DNA from: Chitinispirillia bacterium
Lineage (GTDB): Bacteria > Fibrobacterota > Chitinivibrionia > Chitinivibrionales > Chitinispirillaceae
Reading direction: 5' to 3'
NCBI GenBank assembly: GCA_009784115.1
Contig: WRCH01000014.1
Location: 1-32,713 of the forward strand
Length of the DNA: 32,713 nt
The notes beneath the pieces are model-generated. The model made no database searches and had not been told where the DNA came from. It saw only the letters and a list, made by a program, of their open reading frames with translations. The position numbers were made by a program, and so were the translations under genes. How positions within the stretch are numbered: position 1 is the first letter of the stretch; every line of letters starts with the position of its first letter. Positions 7,732 to 17,278 of the stretch are shown in pieces.

Positions 7732-8322
7732 ATGATTGAAAATTTTGAGCCTGATGAAGAAAAGTATCTGCTTGATTTAGCGCGCGGCGCGCTCTCATCG
7801 GCTGTTAACGATAAAGATATCCCGGAGCCCAAACCTGACGAACTGCCTTATCAATTAAAATTTACACAGGAGCGCGGCTGTTTTGTCACTCTTACCACTC
7901 TTAACGGCAGGCTGAGAGGGTGCATCGGAAATATTGAACCCAACGGACCGCTTTACAAATCAATCATAAATAACGCGGTAAACGCCGGTATGTACGATCC
8001 GCGTTTTCCTCAGGTAAGCTTGGCAGAGCTTGATCACATCAAAATCGAGATATCTGTTCTCACTGTACCCAGGCCGCTCGCGTTCAGTTCGTCCGGGGAG
8101 CTGTTATCGAAACTTAAGCCTTGCGTTCATGGAGTAATTTTAAAAATCGGTTATCACCGCTCAACATTTCTGCCTCATGTATGGGAACAGCTTCCCGATA
8201 AAGTAACATTTCTGGAACACCTCGCCTTAAAAGCCGGCGCGGGTAAAGATGAGTGGAAAAAGAGTGAAGTTTGGATTTACGAAGCTGTATGTTTTGGAGA
8301 GCATCCGGCGCGGCTGAGCTGA
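7732..8322 (+). CDS. amrA: AmmeMemoRadiSam system protein A (AMMECR1 family)
   Basis: The AMMECR1 domain is clear: 'RGCFVTLTTLNGRLRGCIGNIEP' (with the invariant LRGCIG motif), 'NAGMYDPRFPQVSLAEL', 'IEISVLTVPRPL', 'GVILKIGYHRSTFLPHVWEQLPD' and 'FLEHLALKAG'. It is a small cytoplasmic protein of unknown biochemistry, usually encoded with MEMO and a radical-SAM enzyme. AGAGAGG-like sequence at 7717-7724 is about 7 bases before the ATG at 7732, so I prefer this start to the ATG at 7693 that would overlap the MEMO gene. Confidence 0.88.
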   Translation: MIENFEPDEEKYLLDLARGALSSAVNDKDIPEPKPDELPYQLKFTQERGCFVTLTTLNGRLRGCIGNIEPNGPLYKSIINNAVNAGMYDPRFPQVSLAELDHIKIEISVLTVPRPLAFSSSGELLSKLKPCVHGVILKIGYHRSTFLPHVWEQLPDKVTFLEHLALKAGAGKDEWKKSEVWIYEAVCFGEHPARLS

Positions 8323-8423
8323 GAAAAAGCGGAAAAAACAGTTGGAAAACCGCCTTTATAGTCACTTTTTTCAAAAACTTTAATACTTTTTGCTACTTTT
8401 CATTCTTATTTGCAATTTACCTC

Positions 8424-8452
8424 TTGATTCGCATCCTTAATAGATTTATATT
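8424..8452 (+). promoter_or_regulatory. Probable promoter of the PPDK gene
   Basis: TTGATT (8424-8429) and TATATT (8447-8452) are 17 bases apart, in the AT-rich gap between the AMMECR1 gene and PPDK. It would give an untranslated leader of roughly 70 bases. A GGAGG ribosome binding site at 8520-8524 precedes the ATG at 8531 by 6 bases. Confidence 0.45.
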
Positions 8453-8530
8453 ATTAAGTTAAACAAACCTGACAATCATTACTGTTTGTCAATTTTCTCT
8501 AACCAAACAAAAGCTTTTCGGAGGATGTGA

Positions 8531-11374
8531 ATGGCTAAAAAGTACGTGTATTTTTTCGGTCCTGGTAAGGCAGACGGAAACAAGGAGATGAAGAATCTTC
8601 TTGGCGGTAAGGGCGCTAACCTTGCTGAGATGTGCAACATTGGCGGAATTCCTGTTCCGGCTGGTTTTACAATCACGACAGAGTGTTGTGTTGACTTCTT
8701 CGCTAACAAGTCAAAGTTTCCCGCTGGACTTATGGATGAAGTTACAAAAGTGCTGAAAAATGTCGAAAAAGTTATGGGCATGAAGTTCGGCGATCCGAAT
8801 AACCCTCTTCTTGTTGCAGGCCGCTCCGGTGCGCGTATGTCTATGCCCGGTATGATGGAAACAGTTCTCAATATCGGTCTTTGCTCGGCAACTATCCCCG
8901 GAATCATCAAAAAGACCAATAACCCCCGTTTCGTTTACGACTCATATCGTCGTCTTATGATGATGTATTCTGACGTTGTTATGGAAAAGGCGGAAGGTAT
9001 CGAGCCTAAAGACGGTCATGGTATCCGCCACCAGCTCGAAAGCATAATGAATGCCATGAAGAAGAAAAAGGGCGTTGAGCTTGATACGGATCTCTCAGCA
9101 GACGATCTTAAGCTTCTCTGCGATCAGTTCAAGACACGTATTAAGGAAGTTATGGGCAAAGCGTTCCCTGATGATCCTATGAAGCAGCTTGAAGGTTCAA
9201 TCGGCGCGGTGTTCAAGAGCTGGAATGGAAAGCGCGCTGTCGCTTACCGCAACATTGAGGGTATTCCTCACGATTGGGGTACAGCGGTTAACATTCAGGC
9301 GATGGTATTCGGTAACATGGGCGATACATCCGCAACAGGTGTGGCTTTCACACGCAACCCCGCAAACGGCGAGCACAAGTTCTTCGGTGAATATCTTGTA
9401 AACGCTCAGGGTGAAGACGTTGTTGCCGGTATCCGTACGCCGGCTCCGATTAACGAATCAACAAAGAACGAGCACACCGCTCACCTTAAGTCGCTTGAAA
9501 AGGGTATGCCCAAGCTCTACGCAGAACTTGACGGTATCCAAAAGAGACTTGAGAAGCACTATAGAAATATGCAGGACCTTGAATTCACAATTCAAGAGGG
9601 CAAACTTTGGATGCTTCAGACACGCGACGGCAAGCGCACAGGTATCGCCGCTGTTGAGATGGCTATTGATATGCTCAAAGAGAAGCTTATCGACGAAGAT
9701 ACAGCTATCCTGCGTGTAAAGCCCGCTCAGCTTGACGAGTTCCTCCACCCGGTTATCGACCCTGCCGCAGAGAAGAAGGCTGTTCTCGTCGGTAAAGGTC
9801 TTCCTGCCGGTCCCGGCGGCGCTTCAGGCCGTATCGTTTTTACCGCGCAGGATGCGGTAGACTGGGCGAAAAAAGGTGAGAAAGTTCTTCTCGTCCGCGA
9901 TGAGACCAACCCCGAAGATATCGCCGGTATGCGCGCCGCTCAGGGTATTCTCACAGCCCGCGGCGGTATGACAAGCCACGCCGCGCTCGTTGCGCGCAGC
10001 TGGGGTACATGCTGTATCGTAGGCGCCGCCGATTTCAAAATTGACTTCGACAAGAAGTGCGTTACTGTTAAGGGTAAGACATATAAAGAGGGCGACGTCT
10101 TCACACTTAACGGCACAAAGGGTGCGGTTTACGAAGGCAAACTCCCGATGATCGACGCTACACAGAACCCGCGTCTCAAAGAGTTCTTGAAACTTATCGA
10201 CAAGTACGGCAACAAGATGAAAGTTCGCGCTAACGCGGATACACCGTCAGACGCAAAACTTTCACGCGACTTCGGCGCTGAGGGTATCGGTCTCTTCCGT
10301 ATCGAACACATGTTCTACGGTGAAGGCAGCGAAGAGCCTTTGGCATACCTGCGTCAGATGATTCTCGCGAACAGCACAAAAGAACGCCGCGCGGCGCTTG
10401 ACAAACTCTTCCCGATGATGAAGAAAGACCTCAAGGCAACGCTTAAGGCGATGTCTCCTCATGCTGTTACAATCCGTCTTTTAGACCCGCCTCTTCATGA
10501 GTTCGTGCCTCACAGCGCGGATCTTCAGAAGAAACTTGCCGACATGCTCAAGATTTCTGTTGACGAAATCAAAAAGCGCGGTGAATCACTCAAGGAAGTC
10601 AACCCGATGTTAGGACACCGCGGTGTTCGTCTTGGCGTAACTTATCCTGAACTCTCTGAAGTACAGATGCGCGCAATTCTCGAAGCTACAGCGGAACTTG
10701 ACAAAGAGGGTGTAAAAGTAACTGCTGAAATCATGGTTCCTGTTACTTGCGAAGCAAAAGAACTTAAGGATCACAAGGTCATTTTTGACAAGGTGATGGC
10801 TGAAGTTAAGACAAAGATGGGCATTAAGAAAATTGACTGTCTCTACGGTACAATGATCGAAATCCCAAGAGCCTGTCTGCTTTCTGCTGAGTTTGCAAAA
10901 GAGTCTGAGTTCTTCTCATTTGGTACAAACGACCTTACACAGATGTCATTTGGCTTCAGCCGCGACGATATCGGTACGTTCCTTGGCGATTACCTTGAGA
11001 AGAAGATTCTCCCTGAGGATCCGTTCGCAAGCATCGACCAGAGCGGTGTTGGTGAACTTGTTAAAATATCAATGGAGAGAGGCCGCGCTGTTAAGCCTAA
11101 CCTTAAAGTTGGCGTTTGCGGCGAACACGGCGGCGATCCCGCTTCTGTAGAGTTCTTCCACGGTATTGGTCTTACATATGTCAGCTGCTCACCATTCCGC
11201 GTACCTCTCGCGCGTCTCGCGATTGCTCACGCAGAGATCAAGGTAAAGCAGAAGGCAAAAGCTCCTGCGAAGAAAGCTGCTAAAAAAGGCGCGAAGAAAG
11301 CTGCTGTTAAAAAGGCCGCTGCTCCTAAGAAAGCAGTTGCCAAGAAGGTAGCTAAAAAAGGTAAGAAGAAGTAA
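8531..11374 (+). CDS. ppdK: Pyruvate, phosphate dikinase with basic C-terminal tail
   Basis: PPDK interconverts pyruvate, ATP and phosphate with PEP, AMP and diphosphate. Domains in order: N-terminal ATP-grasp ('LLGGKGANLAEM', 'GRSGARMSMPGMMETVLNIGL', 'GNMGDTSATGVAFTRNP'); phosphohistidine domain with 'GGMTSHAALVAR' and the swivelling His483; PEP/pyruvate barrel with 'GIGLFRIEHMF', 'GTNDLTQMSFGFSRDD' and 'GVCGEHGGDP' (Cys863). The known fold ends around residue 903. The remaining ~44 residues are almost only Lys, Ala, Pro, Gly and Val, like bacterial histone-H1-like tails. Codon choice is narrow across the gene, suggesting high expression. It has its own promoter candidate and is followed by two hairpins. 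In anaerobic fibre degraders PPDK often works in glycolysis or PEP recycling. Confidence 0.96.
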   Translation: MAKKYVYFFGPGKADGNKEMKNLLGGKGANLAEMCNIGGIPVPAGFTITTECCVDFFANKSKFPAGLMDEVTKVLKNVEKVMGMKFGDPNNPLLVAGRSGARMSMPGMMETVLNIGLCSATIPGIIKKTNNPRFVYDSYRRLMMMYSDVVMEKAEGIEPKDGHGIRHQLESIMNAMKKKKGVELDTDLSADDLKLLCDQFKTRIKEVMGKAFPDDPMKQLEGSIGAVFKSWNGKRAVAYRNIEGIPHDWGTAVNIQAMVFGNMGDTSATGVAFTRNPANGEHKFFGEYLVNAQGEDVVAGIRTPAPINESTKNEHTAHLKSLEKGMPKLYAELDGIQKRLEKHYRNMQDLEFTIQEGKLWMLQTRDGKRTGIAAVEMAIDMLKEKLIDEDTAILRVKPAQLDEFLHPVIDPAAEKKAVLVGKGLPAGPGGASGRIVFTAQDAVDWAKKGEKVLLVRDETNPEDIAGMRAAQGILTARGGMTSHAALVARSWGTCCIVGAADFKIDFDKKCVTVKGKTYKEGDVFTLNGTKGAVYEGKLPMIDATQNPRLKEFLKLIDKYGNKMKVRANADTPSDAKLSRDFGAEGIGLFRIEHMFYGEGSEEPLAYLRQMILANSTKERRAALDKLFPMMKKDLKATLKAMSPHAVTIRLLDPPLHEFVPHSADLQKKLADMLKISVDEIKKRGESLKEVNPMLGHRGVRLGVTYPELSEVQMRAILEATAELDKEGVKVTAEIMVPVTCEAKELKDHKVIFDKVMAEVKTKMGIKKIDCLYGTMIEIPRACLLSAEFAKESEFFSFGTNDLTQMSFGFSRDDIGTFLGDYLEKKILPEDPFASIDQSGVGELVKISMERGRAVKPNLKVGVCGEHGGDPASVEFFHGIGLTYVSCSPFRVPLARLAIAHAEIKVKQKAKAPAKKAAKKGAKKAAVKKAAAPKKAVAKKVAKKGKKK

Positions 11375-11394
11375 TATCGTTATTTCTTTAGTAT

Positions 11395-11417
11395 AACCCC
11401 GGGCGATGCCCGGGGGT
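11395..11417 (+). terminator. First hairpin after PPDK
   Basis: CCCCGGGC (11397-11404) and GCCCGGGG (11408-11415) pair over a 3-base loop, with AA/TT just outside. Only three T residues follow, so on its own it would be a weak terminator; it is backed by the next hairpin. Confidence 0.5.
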
Positions 11418-11424
11418 TTATGAT

Positions 11425-11450
11425 GGCACCCCTTTGGGGTGCCTTTTTTT
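11425..11450 (+). terminator. Rho-independent terminator of PPDK
   Basis: GGCACCCC (11425-11432) and GGGGTGCC (11436-11443) form a perfect 8-base stem with a TTT loop, followed by seven T residues. This is a textbook intrinsic terminator, only 16 bases before the next start codon. Confidence 0.88.
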
Positions 11451-11466
11451 AGGTGGATAAAAACAG

Positions 11467-12189
11467 ATGATCGAATTCGATCTGCACGTACACTCAATTT
11501 ACAGCGTCTGCGGGATCCATACCGTCTTAGAGCTTCTTGAGCAGGCTAAAGCTATCGGCATGAAAGGCTTTGCTGTTACCGATCACGGGCTTACTATGGG
11601 CGGACGGCTCAATAACCCGTTTTTTGAGCGGTTCAAATCGCCCTGTCCCGATGTAAAGATATTAAAAGGCGTTGAGTGTAATCTTCTTGATGATCAAGGT
11701 ACGATTGATCTTCCGCGCCCATTTATGTCGTTTATCGACATTGTGCTTCTTGGCATTCACCCCAATACGGAAAAGGGTTTGGGACGCGAAAAATATACGG
11801 ATATGCTTGCTGCGGCTATCCATAAAAATCCCTGTGTTGATATTATCACCCACCCAAATGATCCTCATTATCCGGTTGACTATCGCAGACTCGCCCGCGA
11901 AGCGAAGAGCAGGGGGGCAGCGCTTGAACTCAACAATTCAAAAATCCTTTACGCGAGAAGCGAAATCGGCGAAGCCGAGGAGCTTATAAAAGCGTGTCTT
12001 CATGAGAATTGTCAAATAGCAGTATGCAGCGACACACACGCTATCCATGAGCTTGGAACGGATGAGTCTGTAAGACCATTACTCGCGGCAGTCAATTTCC
12101 CCGAAGAACTTATTGTCAACAGAGATGAAGAATCAGCACTTACGTTTATTGAAAGCAGACGAAAGAATAAATCTGAATTTAAAAGATAA
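11467..12189 (+). CDS. PHP-domain metal-dependent phosphoesterase
   Basis: A 240-residue PHP-family protein of the YcdX/histidinol-phosphatase-like type. Metal-ligand motifs are present in order: 'DLHVHSIYS' near the N-terminus, 'VTDHG', 'GVECNLLD', 'LGIHPN', 'ITHPNDP', 'ALELNNSK' and 'CSDTHA'. The family hydrolyses phosphate esters with a trinuclear metal site; the substrate is unknown here, and no histidine biosynthesis genes are near. The AGGTGG at 11451-11456, directly after the PPDK terminator T-tract, serves as its ribosome binding site, so read-through or an internal promoter is needed. Confidence 0.85.
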   Translation: MIEFDLHVHSIYSVCGIHTVLELLEQAKAIGMKGFAVTDHGLTMGGRLNNPFFERFKSPCPDVKILKGVECNLLDDQGTIDLPRPFMSFIDIVLLGIHPNTEKGLGREKYTDMLAAAIHKNPCVDIITHPNDPHYPVDYRRLAREAKSRGAALELNNSKILYARSEIGEAEELIKACLHENCQIAVCSDTHAIHELGTDESVRPLLAAVNFPEELIVNRDEESALTFIESRRKNKSEFKR

Positions 12190-12562
12190 TAACTGCCCCG
12201 CACCTCCATCATCCATACCCCCTATTTCGGGGAGTTCCATTAATTTCAAAAAACAAATAACCATACATTACCAATGCCGCAAAGAGCAATTATCCTGAAA
12301 AATCAAGATATTTAAGGTATTAAAAAAAGGAACCCCGCCCCCGAAATGACTTGTAAAGATAATTTAATCCGCCCTGCGCGTGAAAATTTTTATAATACCA
12401 ATTGATTTTTAGTGCGCACGGTTATACAATTATTTATATTCAAATATTGTCTTGCGGCCGGCTTTGCGGCTGCCGTTGACAATATACAATGGTTTTTCTA
12501 TAGTGCTGTTGTTACAGGAACTGAAACTATCATTAACTAAAACGGTCATTTTGTAAAAAAGT
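12190..12562 (+). other. Gene-free stretch before the barrel-Cel51A operon
   Basis: No gene is visible in these 373 bases. There is a long-range imperfect inverted repeat between 12224-12238 (ATTTCGGGGAGTTCC) and 12329-12347 (GGAACC...CCGAAAT), possibly a decayed palindromic element. Two promoter-like pairs lie further right: TTGATT at 12402 with TACAAT at 12425, and the stronger one at 12476-12504. Confidence 0.6.
12476..12504 (+). promoter_or_regulatory. Sigma70-type promoter of the barrel-Cel51A operon
   Basis: TTGACA (12476-12481) and TATAGT (12499-12504) with the optimal 17-base spacer. Transcription would begin near 12511, leaving about 64 bases of leader before the first start codon. 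This is the best promoter match I found in the window. Confidence 0.6.
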
Positions 12563-12574
12563 ATGGAGGTCCGT

Positions 12575-15253
12575 TTGGCTATTTTTATTAAACGCGTAAC
12601 ACGCGCGGCTATTACTGCGGCAGTGGGTTTGGCGCTGCCTTTTGCGCTTGGCGCATCGCCGCACCGCTCCGCTGCCGAAAAGGTTGAAGGCATGGAGATG
12701 TCGGTGGATGCTTTGGAAGACAAAGTACTCTCGACGCTTATGTCTGGGGGGTCGAGCCCTATCTCTTTTGCCGGAGACGCGAGGCTTAAGGTGCAGTATC
12801 ACAATCTCGGTTTCGGCGCTCCGGGGTTTATGCAGTCCGACAGGTCGCATATGCAGTCCGGCTGGGAGGGCGGCGAGAATTTTGTTCGTCTTGGAATGGT
12901 GGCGCGTCCGGGAAGAAACACTGTTCTGTGGTCAAGAATCGGGTTTCATCATACTATGACCGGAAGTTACAGATATATTCCGGGCGATGACGGTTTTTCT
13001 CCTTACCAGTACAGGCATGACAAGAGCAGAAACAGTGTCTCTATAAGCGAAGACCTGAACGCGGGTATCGCGGTGCGTACTACCCCTGCGGCTTTTTGGG
13101 TAAGAATGGGCAATACTCTGTGGACAGAGGCTTCTCCGTTTACAGTATGGAAAGCTCAGCCGCGCCATTTCGCATGGGAATATCTTCCGTTTGAAATAGA
13201 GCAGCCTATTTCGCGCTACTATGAGTATAACATTGCGACGGGGGAGAGGCTTGGGCGCGCGGCTTGGAATAAAAGGCCCTTTAACGGCATAAATGTAGAG
13301 AGTATAAATTTGCCGGCGAGTCTTTACGCCAACTTTGTTTATGGAACATTTGAGCGTTACGACAACTTCGAACGGGAATTTGTTGATTTCGGCGGTGATC
13401 TCGGTTACGCGGACGGCGGATCGGCTCTTGAGAGTCCCTCAAAAAGCCACGGTATCGGTGATTCCTACCGTCATGTAGTTCACGGGCGTCTCGCGAAGAG
13501 CAATATGTTCGGTGACCTTACTCTTGGTCTCAACTATGTAGGTATTACATATAAGGATGATGTGCTTTACGCGTTTAAATCAAATCCTAATACTTACCAT
13601 TTACTCACTGAATTCGGGGGTTCCGACTCTATATTTTACAAAGAACCCAAAGTATACTCAGTTGATATAAGAGGCCCGGTAAACGAGAAGTTTTCGATTC
13701 ACGCGGATGTCGCTTTAAGTGTAATAGATACTACATGGTGGGTAGATACTACCGCTCGTCCCGGCACTGCGACAGCGGTAATAGACGGCCGGGTGGGCAG
13801 ACCGGATTGGTACACGGAAAAAGGGAGCTCAAGCAGTGATTTTGTGCCCGCTGTTTACACGCGGCTTAATTATCACGGCTTTTTGCCGATTCAGGCGGAT
13901 CTCGCCTATATCGGTAAAGGGTTTTATTCACCGTTCTCTTTTGCTACGCCGGTAGATGGATTTTTCGCCTACGGGGCAAATTTGATGGGTGCGGGTAAGT
14001 TTATCGCGAGAGGCGAAGGTTCGCCTTATACTCAGAATATGGCCGGAGTGAATTTGACGTTAGCGCCGAGAGTGCTCGGGTACGGTCATTTGAGGCTTAA
14101 GTACGGTCAGCATTTTAATATTGAAGAGGGCAGAGATCAGCTCTTTTTCCCTTACCGCCTTCATGGTTACGATATGTACTCATTTTTCCAAAGCTCATAC
14201 AACAGATGGGGTAACTCTCTTATCGACAACTCTGTAAAGTCGGGCAGACGCTATTTCGGACGTTTGGGCGATGAGAGTTTCGCGATTGCTACGAGCGCCT
14301 CTACATTGGGCACTCATAACGATTTTGTCGCGGGGCCGGGCGCGGGCGGTTTAAGAAGCGACTATCTTGGAATGTTCGAAAGTTTCGTGTCGTATAACAG
14401 TGCTGAGGAAGCCTACAGCAACTTCATGGTTAAAAGGCAGGCCGCAGGGGTTCGAGCCGGTCAGACAAGTGTAAGAAATCAGTCTTTTGACCAGTTTTAT
14501 ATCTACAACCCATCAACCGGGCGTGTTGATGATACTGTTAGAACAAGCCTTACAAATACATCGTATGTTCCGGAGAGCAAGAAGTACACTTTTAACCTTG
14601 AGCTTGAAGCCGCTTACGATATCGGGCCGTTTGTAAATTACAAAAATGATCTGCTTATAGGCACTTATTTTGGTATAAACGGGGTCTCAAGTTCTGTGAA
14701 GCCGGTAAGTTTTACCGACGACGCTAAAGACATGCTGCTTTGGTCCAAGTATTTAAGAGTTGAGCCGGCGGTAGCTCTCAGCAAGAGTTTCTATATCTTA
14801 GGGCTTTTCGGTTATGAGAACTGGCGCTCGCAGAGATCATGGATGATGGTTTCCCGTGACGCGGACGATGGCAGTATTACCGGTTTTCTTAATCCTTTAG
14901 CTGTTGACCCTGCCGACCCTTATGACCCGGAAAAAGGCTTCGTTTATAATCCCATAACTGCCGATAATTTTGTTTTGGTTCCGATTGACCATCGCAGTCT
15001 TGCTTTAGGTATCGGCTTTGACTGGGATATGGTTGCGCGCGTGGGGCTGCACGGCCGTGTAAAATGGATGAATTTTGAGGACAGGGGGCTCAACGATTTT
15101 TACAGGAAGCACAAGACAACCATAGCTGCCGCCGACGAAGGCAGAGATAGAGAAGAAAGCAGATATACAGACGGCAGCGGCAATATAAAGAGTTCGTTTA
15201 AAAACGACTGGAGCACCCCGGTAATTTCACTTGAAGTCAAAGCGTTCTTTTAA
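12575..15253 (+). CDS. Large outer-membrane beta-barrel protein, unrecognised family (barrel 1)
   Basis: About 892 residues. A signal peptide ('TRAAITAAVGLALPFALGA') is followed by a short helix ('EKVEGMEMSVDALEDKVLS'), then long alternating aromatic/polar stretches typical of beta-strands, ending in 'PVISLEVKAFF'. A terminal phenylalanine is the usual BAM recognition signal of outer-membrane barrels. I do not recognise the family; there is no TonB box or plug, so it is not an obvious SusC relative. GGAGG at 12565-12569 lies 5 bases before a TTG at 12575, which I take as the start; the ATG at 12563 would overlap that site. It is first in a probable three-gene operon with barrel 2 (9-base gap to the first possible ATG) and a Cel51A-like lipoprotein. 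Confidence 0.75.
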   Translation: MAIFIKRVTRAAITAAVGLALPFALGASPHRSAAEKVEGMEMSVDALEDKVLSTLMSGGSSPISFAGDARLKVQYHNLGFGAPGFMQSDRSHMQSGWEGGENFVRLGMVARPGRNTVLWSRIGFHHTMTGSYRYIPGDDGFSPYQYRHDKSRNSVSISEDLNAGIAVRTTPAAFWVRMGNTLWTEASPFTVWKAQPRHFAWEYLPFEIEQPISRYYEYNIATGERLGRAAWNKRPFNGINVESINLPASLYANFVYGTFERYDNFEREFVDFGGDLGYADGGSALESPSKSHGIGDSYRHVVHGRLAKSNMFGDLTLGLNYVGITYKDDVLYAFKSNPNTYHLLTEFGGSDSIFYKEPKVYSVDIRGPVNEKFSIHADVALSVIDTTWWVDTTARPGTATAVIDGRVGRPDWYTEKGSSSSDFVPAVYTRLNYHGFLPIQADLAYIGKGFYSPFSFATPVDGFFAYGANLMGAGKFIARGEGSPYTQNMAGVNLTLAPRVLGYGHLRLKYGQHFNIEEGRDQLFFPYRLHGYDMYSFFQSSYNRWGNSLIDNSVKSGRRYFGRLGDESFAIATSASTLGTHNDFVAGPGAGGLRSDYLGMFESFVSYNSAEEAYSNFMVKRQAAGVRAGQTSVRNQSFDQFYIYNPSTGRVDDTVRTSLTNTSYVPESKKYTFNLELEAAYDIGPFVNYKNDLLIGTYFGINGVSSSVKPVSFTDDAKDMLLWSKYLRVEPAVALSKSFYILGLFGYENWRSQRSWMMVSRDADDGSITGFLNPLAVDPADPYDPEKGFVYNPITADNFVLVPIDHRSLALGIGFDWDMVARVGLHGRVKWMNFEDRGLNDFYRKHKTTIAAADEGRDREESRYTDGSGNIKSSFKNDWSTPVISLEVKAFF

Positions 15254-15328
15254 GGGGTAAAGATGAACATTAAAAAAGCAAATAAACTGAATCGAAATAC
15301 TTTATCAAGGCAAGAAAGGTTAACTACC

Positions 15329-17248
15329 ATGAAAAAAGTTCTCCTTTTCGCTCTTACACTGTCGGTTGGTGCATGGGCGGCGGAATCTCTTGATGAGCGG
15401 GTTGACGCGCTCAGTGCGCAGTTTGACCGTGCTGTCAACAAGGCGGGCATTCACTTTAGCGGTGAGTTCCGTTCGCAGTACCTCAGCTCAACTGTTTCTC
15501 AGAGCGCGGTAGAAAAAACGGCTACGAGCAAAAGCAACGAGTCTGTGCAGTACACAAGCGTTGATTTTGACATCGCCGCGAGGCCGAACAACGCTTTCAG
15601 CGGACGCGCGGTATTTCGTTTACATCAAGACTGGAGAAATTTCTTCGGCGATGTTCACAATCCGATTACTACCCGCTGGCTGAGCATGGACGGCTCTCTG
15701 ATGGGCGGCATCATAAGCTACAGTTTGGGTGATTACAAAAAGAGGGTTTCACCGCTTACTCTTTGGTCGCCTGACATGGAGTTTCTCTACGAGCCGGAAA
15801 TTTTCGCCATGAACCGCAGGTTCGCGATGGCGGAGTCGTTTATCGGCGGCAATAACCGTTTGCTGCAAGGTATGGATCTCTCCTTTAAGGCGCGTCTCTA
15901 TCCTCTTTTGGAAGAGGTTGAGGCGAATGTATTCGGCGCGCGTCTTGCGTCTCCGGGAACAAGGGAGTCAAGCGTGCTTCCCCCGCCGCAAAGACCGGGG
16001 TCTCCAGTGTCGCAGTTTGACAAATATTTAATAGGCGCGACTCTTGGAACGCAGATTTATAAGGGGCTTGGCCTTGGAATCACCAATATCGCGATATTCG
16101 ACCACAAAGAGAGCTTCAGCGGTCTTGAGAAAGCAGCCGATACCGCGTCTCAGTCTACAAATGTTTTCAGCGGCCGTTTTAACGCTGATAACCGTTTTTT
16201 CATGGAGAGTGATTTTGTGAAGTTCGGCGTAGATTTCGAAGCCGCTCTCTCGAAAGACAGAAAGGCTTGGCTTGACGGGCCTATCGCCGATACTGAGGTG
16301 AAAGATTCTACCGTTGACGGTATGGCTGTTAACGCCGGACTCTTTGTGCGTCTCGCTTTTGGAGACGACGTCGGTTCTGTTAAGCTTCGCGGAACTTTTA
16401 TTAATAACGATTCAACGTTCAGAAATGACGCGGCGCAGACGCCTGTGTTTTTCCAGCACGCGATCATGAATAACGAGAACGGTTTGAACGGTTTGGGCGC
16501 AAAGAACCCCTTTGACGCTATCTACAGAACTGTTTTCAAATATGTGCCGTCGCAGTACTCTCATACCGGTATACAGCCGCAGACTAAAACCGCTTACAAC
16601 GTTGCCATACTATCGGAGTCAGCTTATGAAGACGCCGATTTAAGCGTCTTTCAGAGCGCTCTGCCCGGCGGTCTCGCAACTGCCGACCGCAGCGGTCCGG
16701 TAATAAATCTTGACGGATTGTTTTTGAATAACGCTGTAAGCGTTGGGGTAAAAGCCGCAATGCTTAAAACAATGAGAGAGTTTGGCGTCGCGTTCAATGA
16801 TGTCGGTGATGTTACCAAGAGAGAAAAAGCTGACTTTATGGAAGTTGCCGGCGGCGCGAGCGTAGATATCGCGAAGTTTGCGCCTGCTGTCGGGCCGTCT
16901 CTTATAGTAGGCGGCTCTTATGGCATGTATAATACAGAGCTTGGCAAATCAAAAGAAGAGAACACTCTTCTTGCCGGTGAGCTCAACTACCGGTTCCACA
17001 ACCGTTTCAGCCTGCTTTTCGGTTACCAGCAGCTTGTTATGAACACTAAGGGTTTTGACGGCAAGGTGGATGGTCCTGAGTATACTTTTACTAATTTCGC
17101 CGCGGGCGTTCAGTACAGGGTTGCCGACGGCGGAGCTATTATCGCCAAATTCAACAGAGTCGGCGGTGAGAGGGCGGAATTTAATGATCAGCCTAAATTA
17201 ACATATAAAGCAGTACAGCCGGAACTATTTTTAACAGTCACATTCTAA
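15329..17248 (+). CDS. Outer-membrane beta-barrel protein, unrecognised family (barrel 2)
   Basis: About 639 residues: a clean signal peptide ('KKVLLFALTLSVGAWA'), a short helix 'ESLDERVDALSAQFDRAVNKAG', then 'IHFSGEFRSQYLSS' and many amphipathic strands up to a terminal 'ELFLTVTF' ending in phenylalanine. The layout (signal, short 'LDERVDAL' helix, barrel) parallels barrel 1, so they may be distant paralogues. AAAGG at 15315-15319 and the signal peptide support the ATG at 15329; an in-frame ATG at 15263 would put 22 polar residues ahead of the signal. It may be a porin or a scaffold for sugar uptake or adhesion. Function is not recognised. Confidence 0.75.
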   Translation: MKKVLLFALTLSVGAWAAESLDERVDALSAQFDRAVNKAGIHFSGEFRSQYLSSTVSQSAVEKTATSKSNESVQYTSVDFDIAARPNNAFSGRAVFRLHQDWRNFFGDVHNPITTRWLSMDGSLMGGIISYSLGDYKKRVSPLTLWSPDMEFLYEPEIFAMNRRFAMAESFIGGNNRLLQGMDLSFKARLYPLLEEVEANVFGARLASPGTRESSVLPPPQRPGSPVSQFDKYLIGATLGTQIYKGLGLGITNIAIFDHKESFSGLEKAADTASQSTNVFSGRFNADNRFFMESDFVKFGVDFEAALSKDRKAWLDGPIADTEVKDSTVDGMAVNAGLFVRLAFGDDVGSVKLRGTFINNDSTFRNDAAQTPVFFQHAIMNNENGLNGLGAKNPFDAIYRTVFKYVPSQYSHTGIQPQTKTAYNVAILSESAYEDADLSVFQSALPGGLATADRSGPVINLDGLFLNNAVSVGVKAAMLKTMREFGVAFNDVGDVTKREKADFMEVAGGASVDIAKFAPAVGPSLIVGGSYGMYNTELGKSKEENTLLAGELNYRFHNRFSLLFGYQQLVMNTKGFDGKVDGPEYTFTNFAAGVQYRVADGGAIIAKFNRVGGERAEFNDQPKLTYKAVQPELFLTVTF

Positions 17249-17278
17249 ACCATTCATAGTAAGGGAGTAGGTATACTA

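Noticed and set aside
8271-8462. 63-codon frame spanning the AMMECR1 end and the PPDK promoter region
   Set aside because: It overlaps a conserved gene, has no ribosome binding site, and its hydrophobic end comes from AT-rich promoter DNA.
14440-14470. A tRNA T-loop-like GGTTCGA inside barrel 1
   Set aside because: No acceptor stem or anticodon arm can be built around it, and it lies within a well-supported coding frame.
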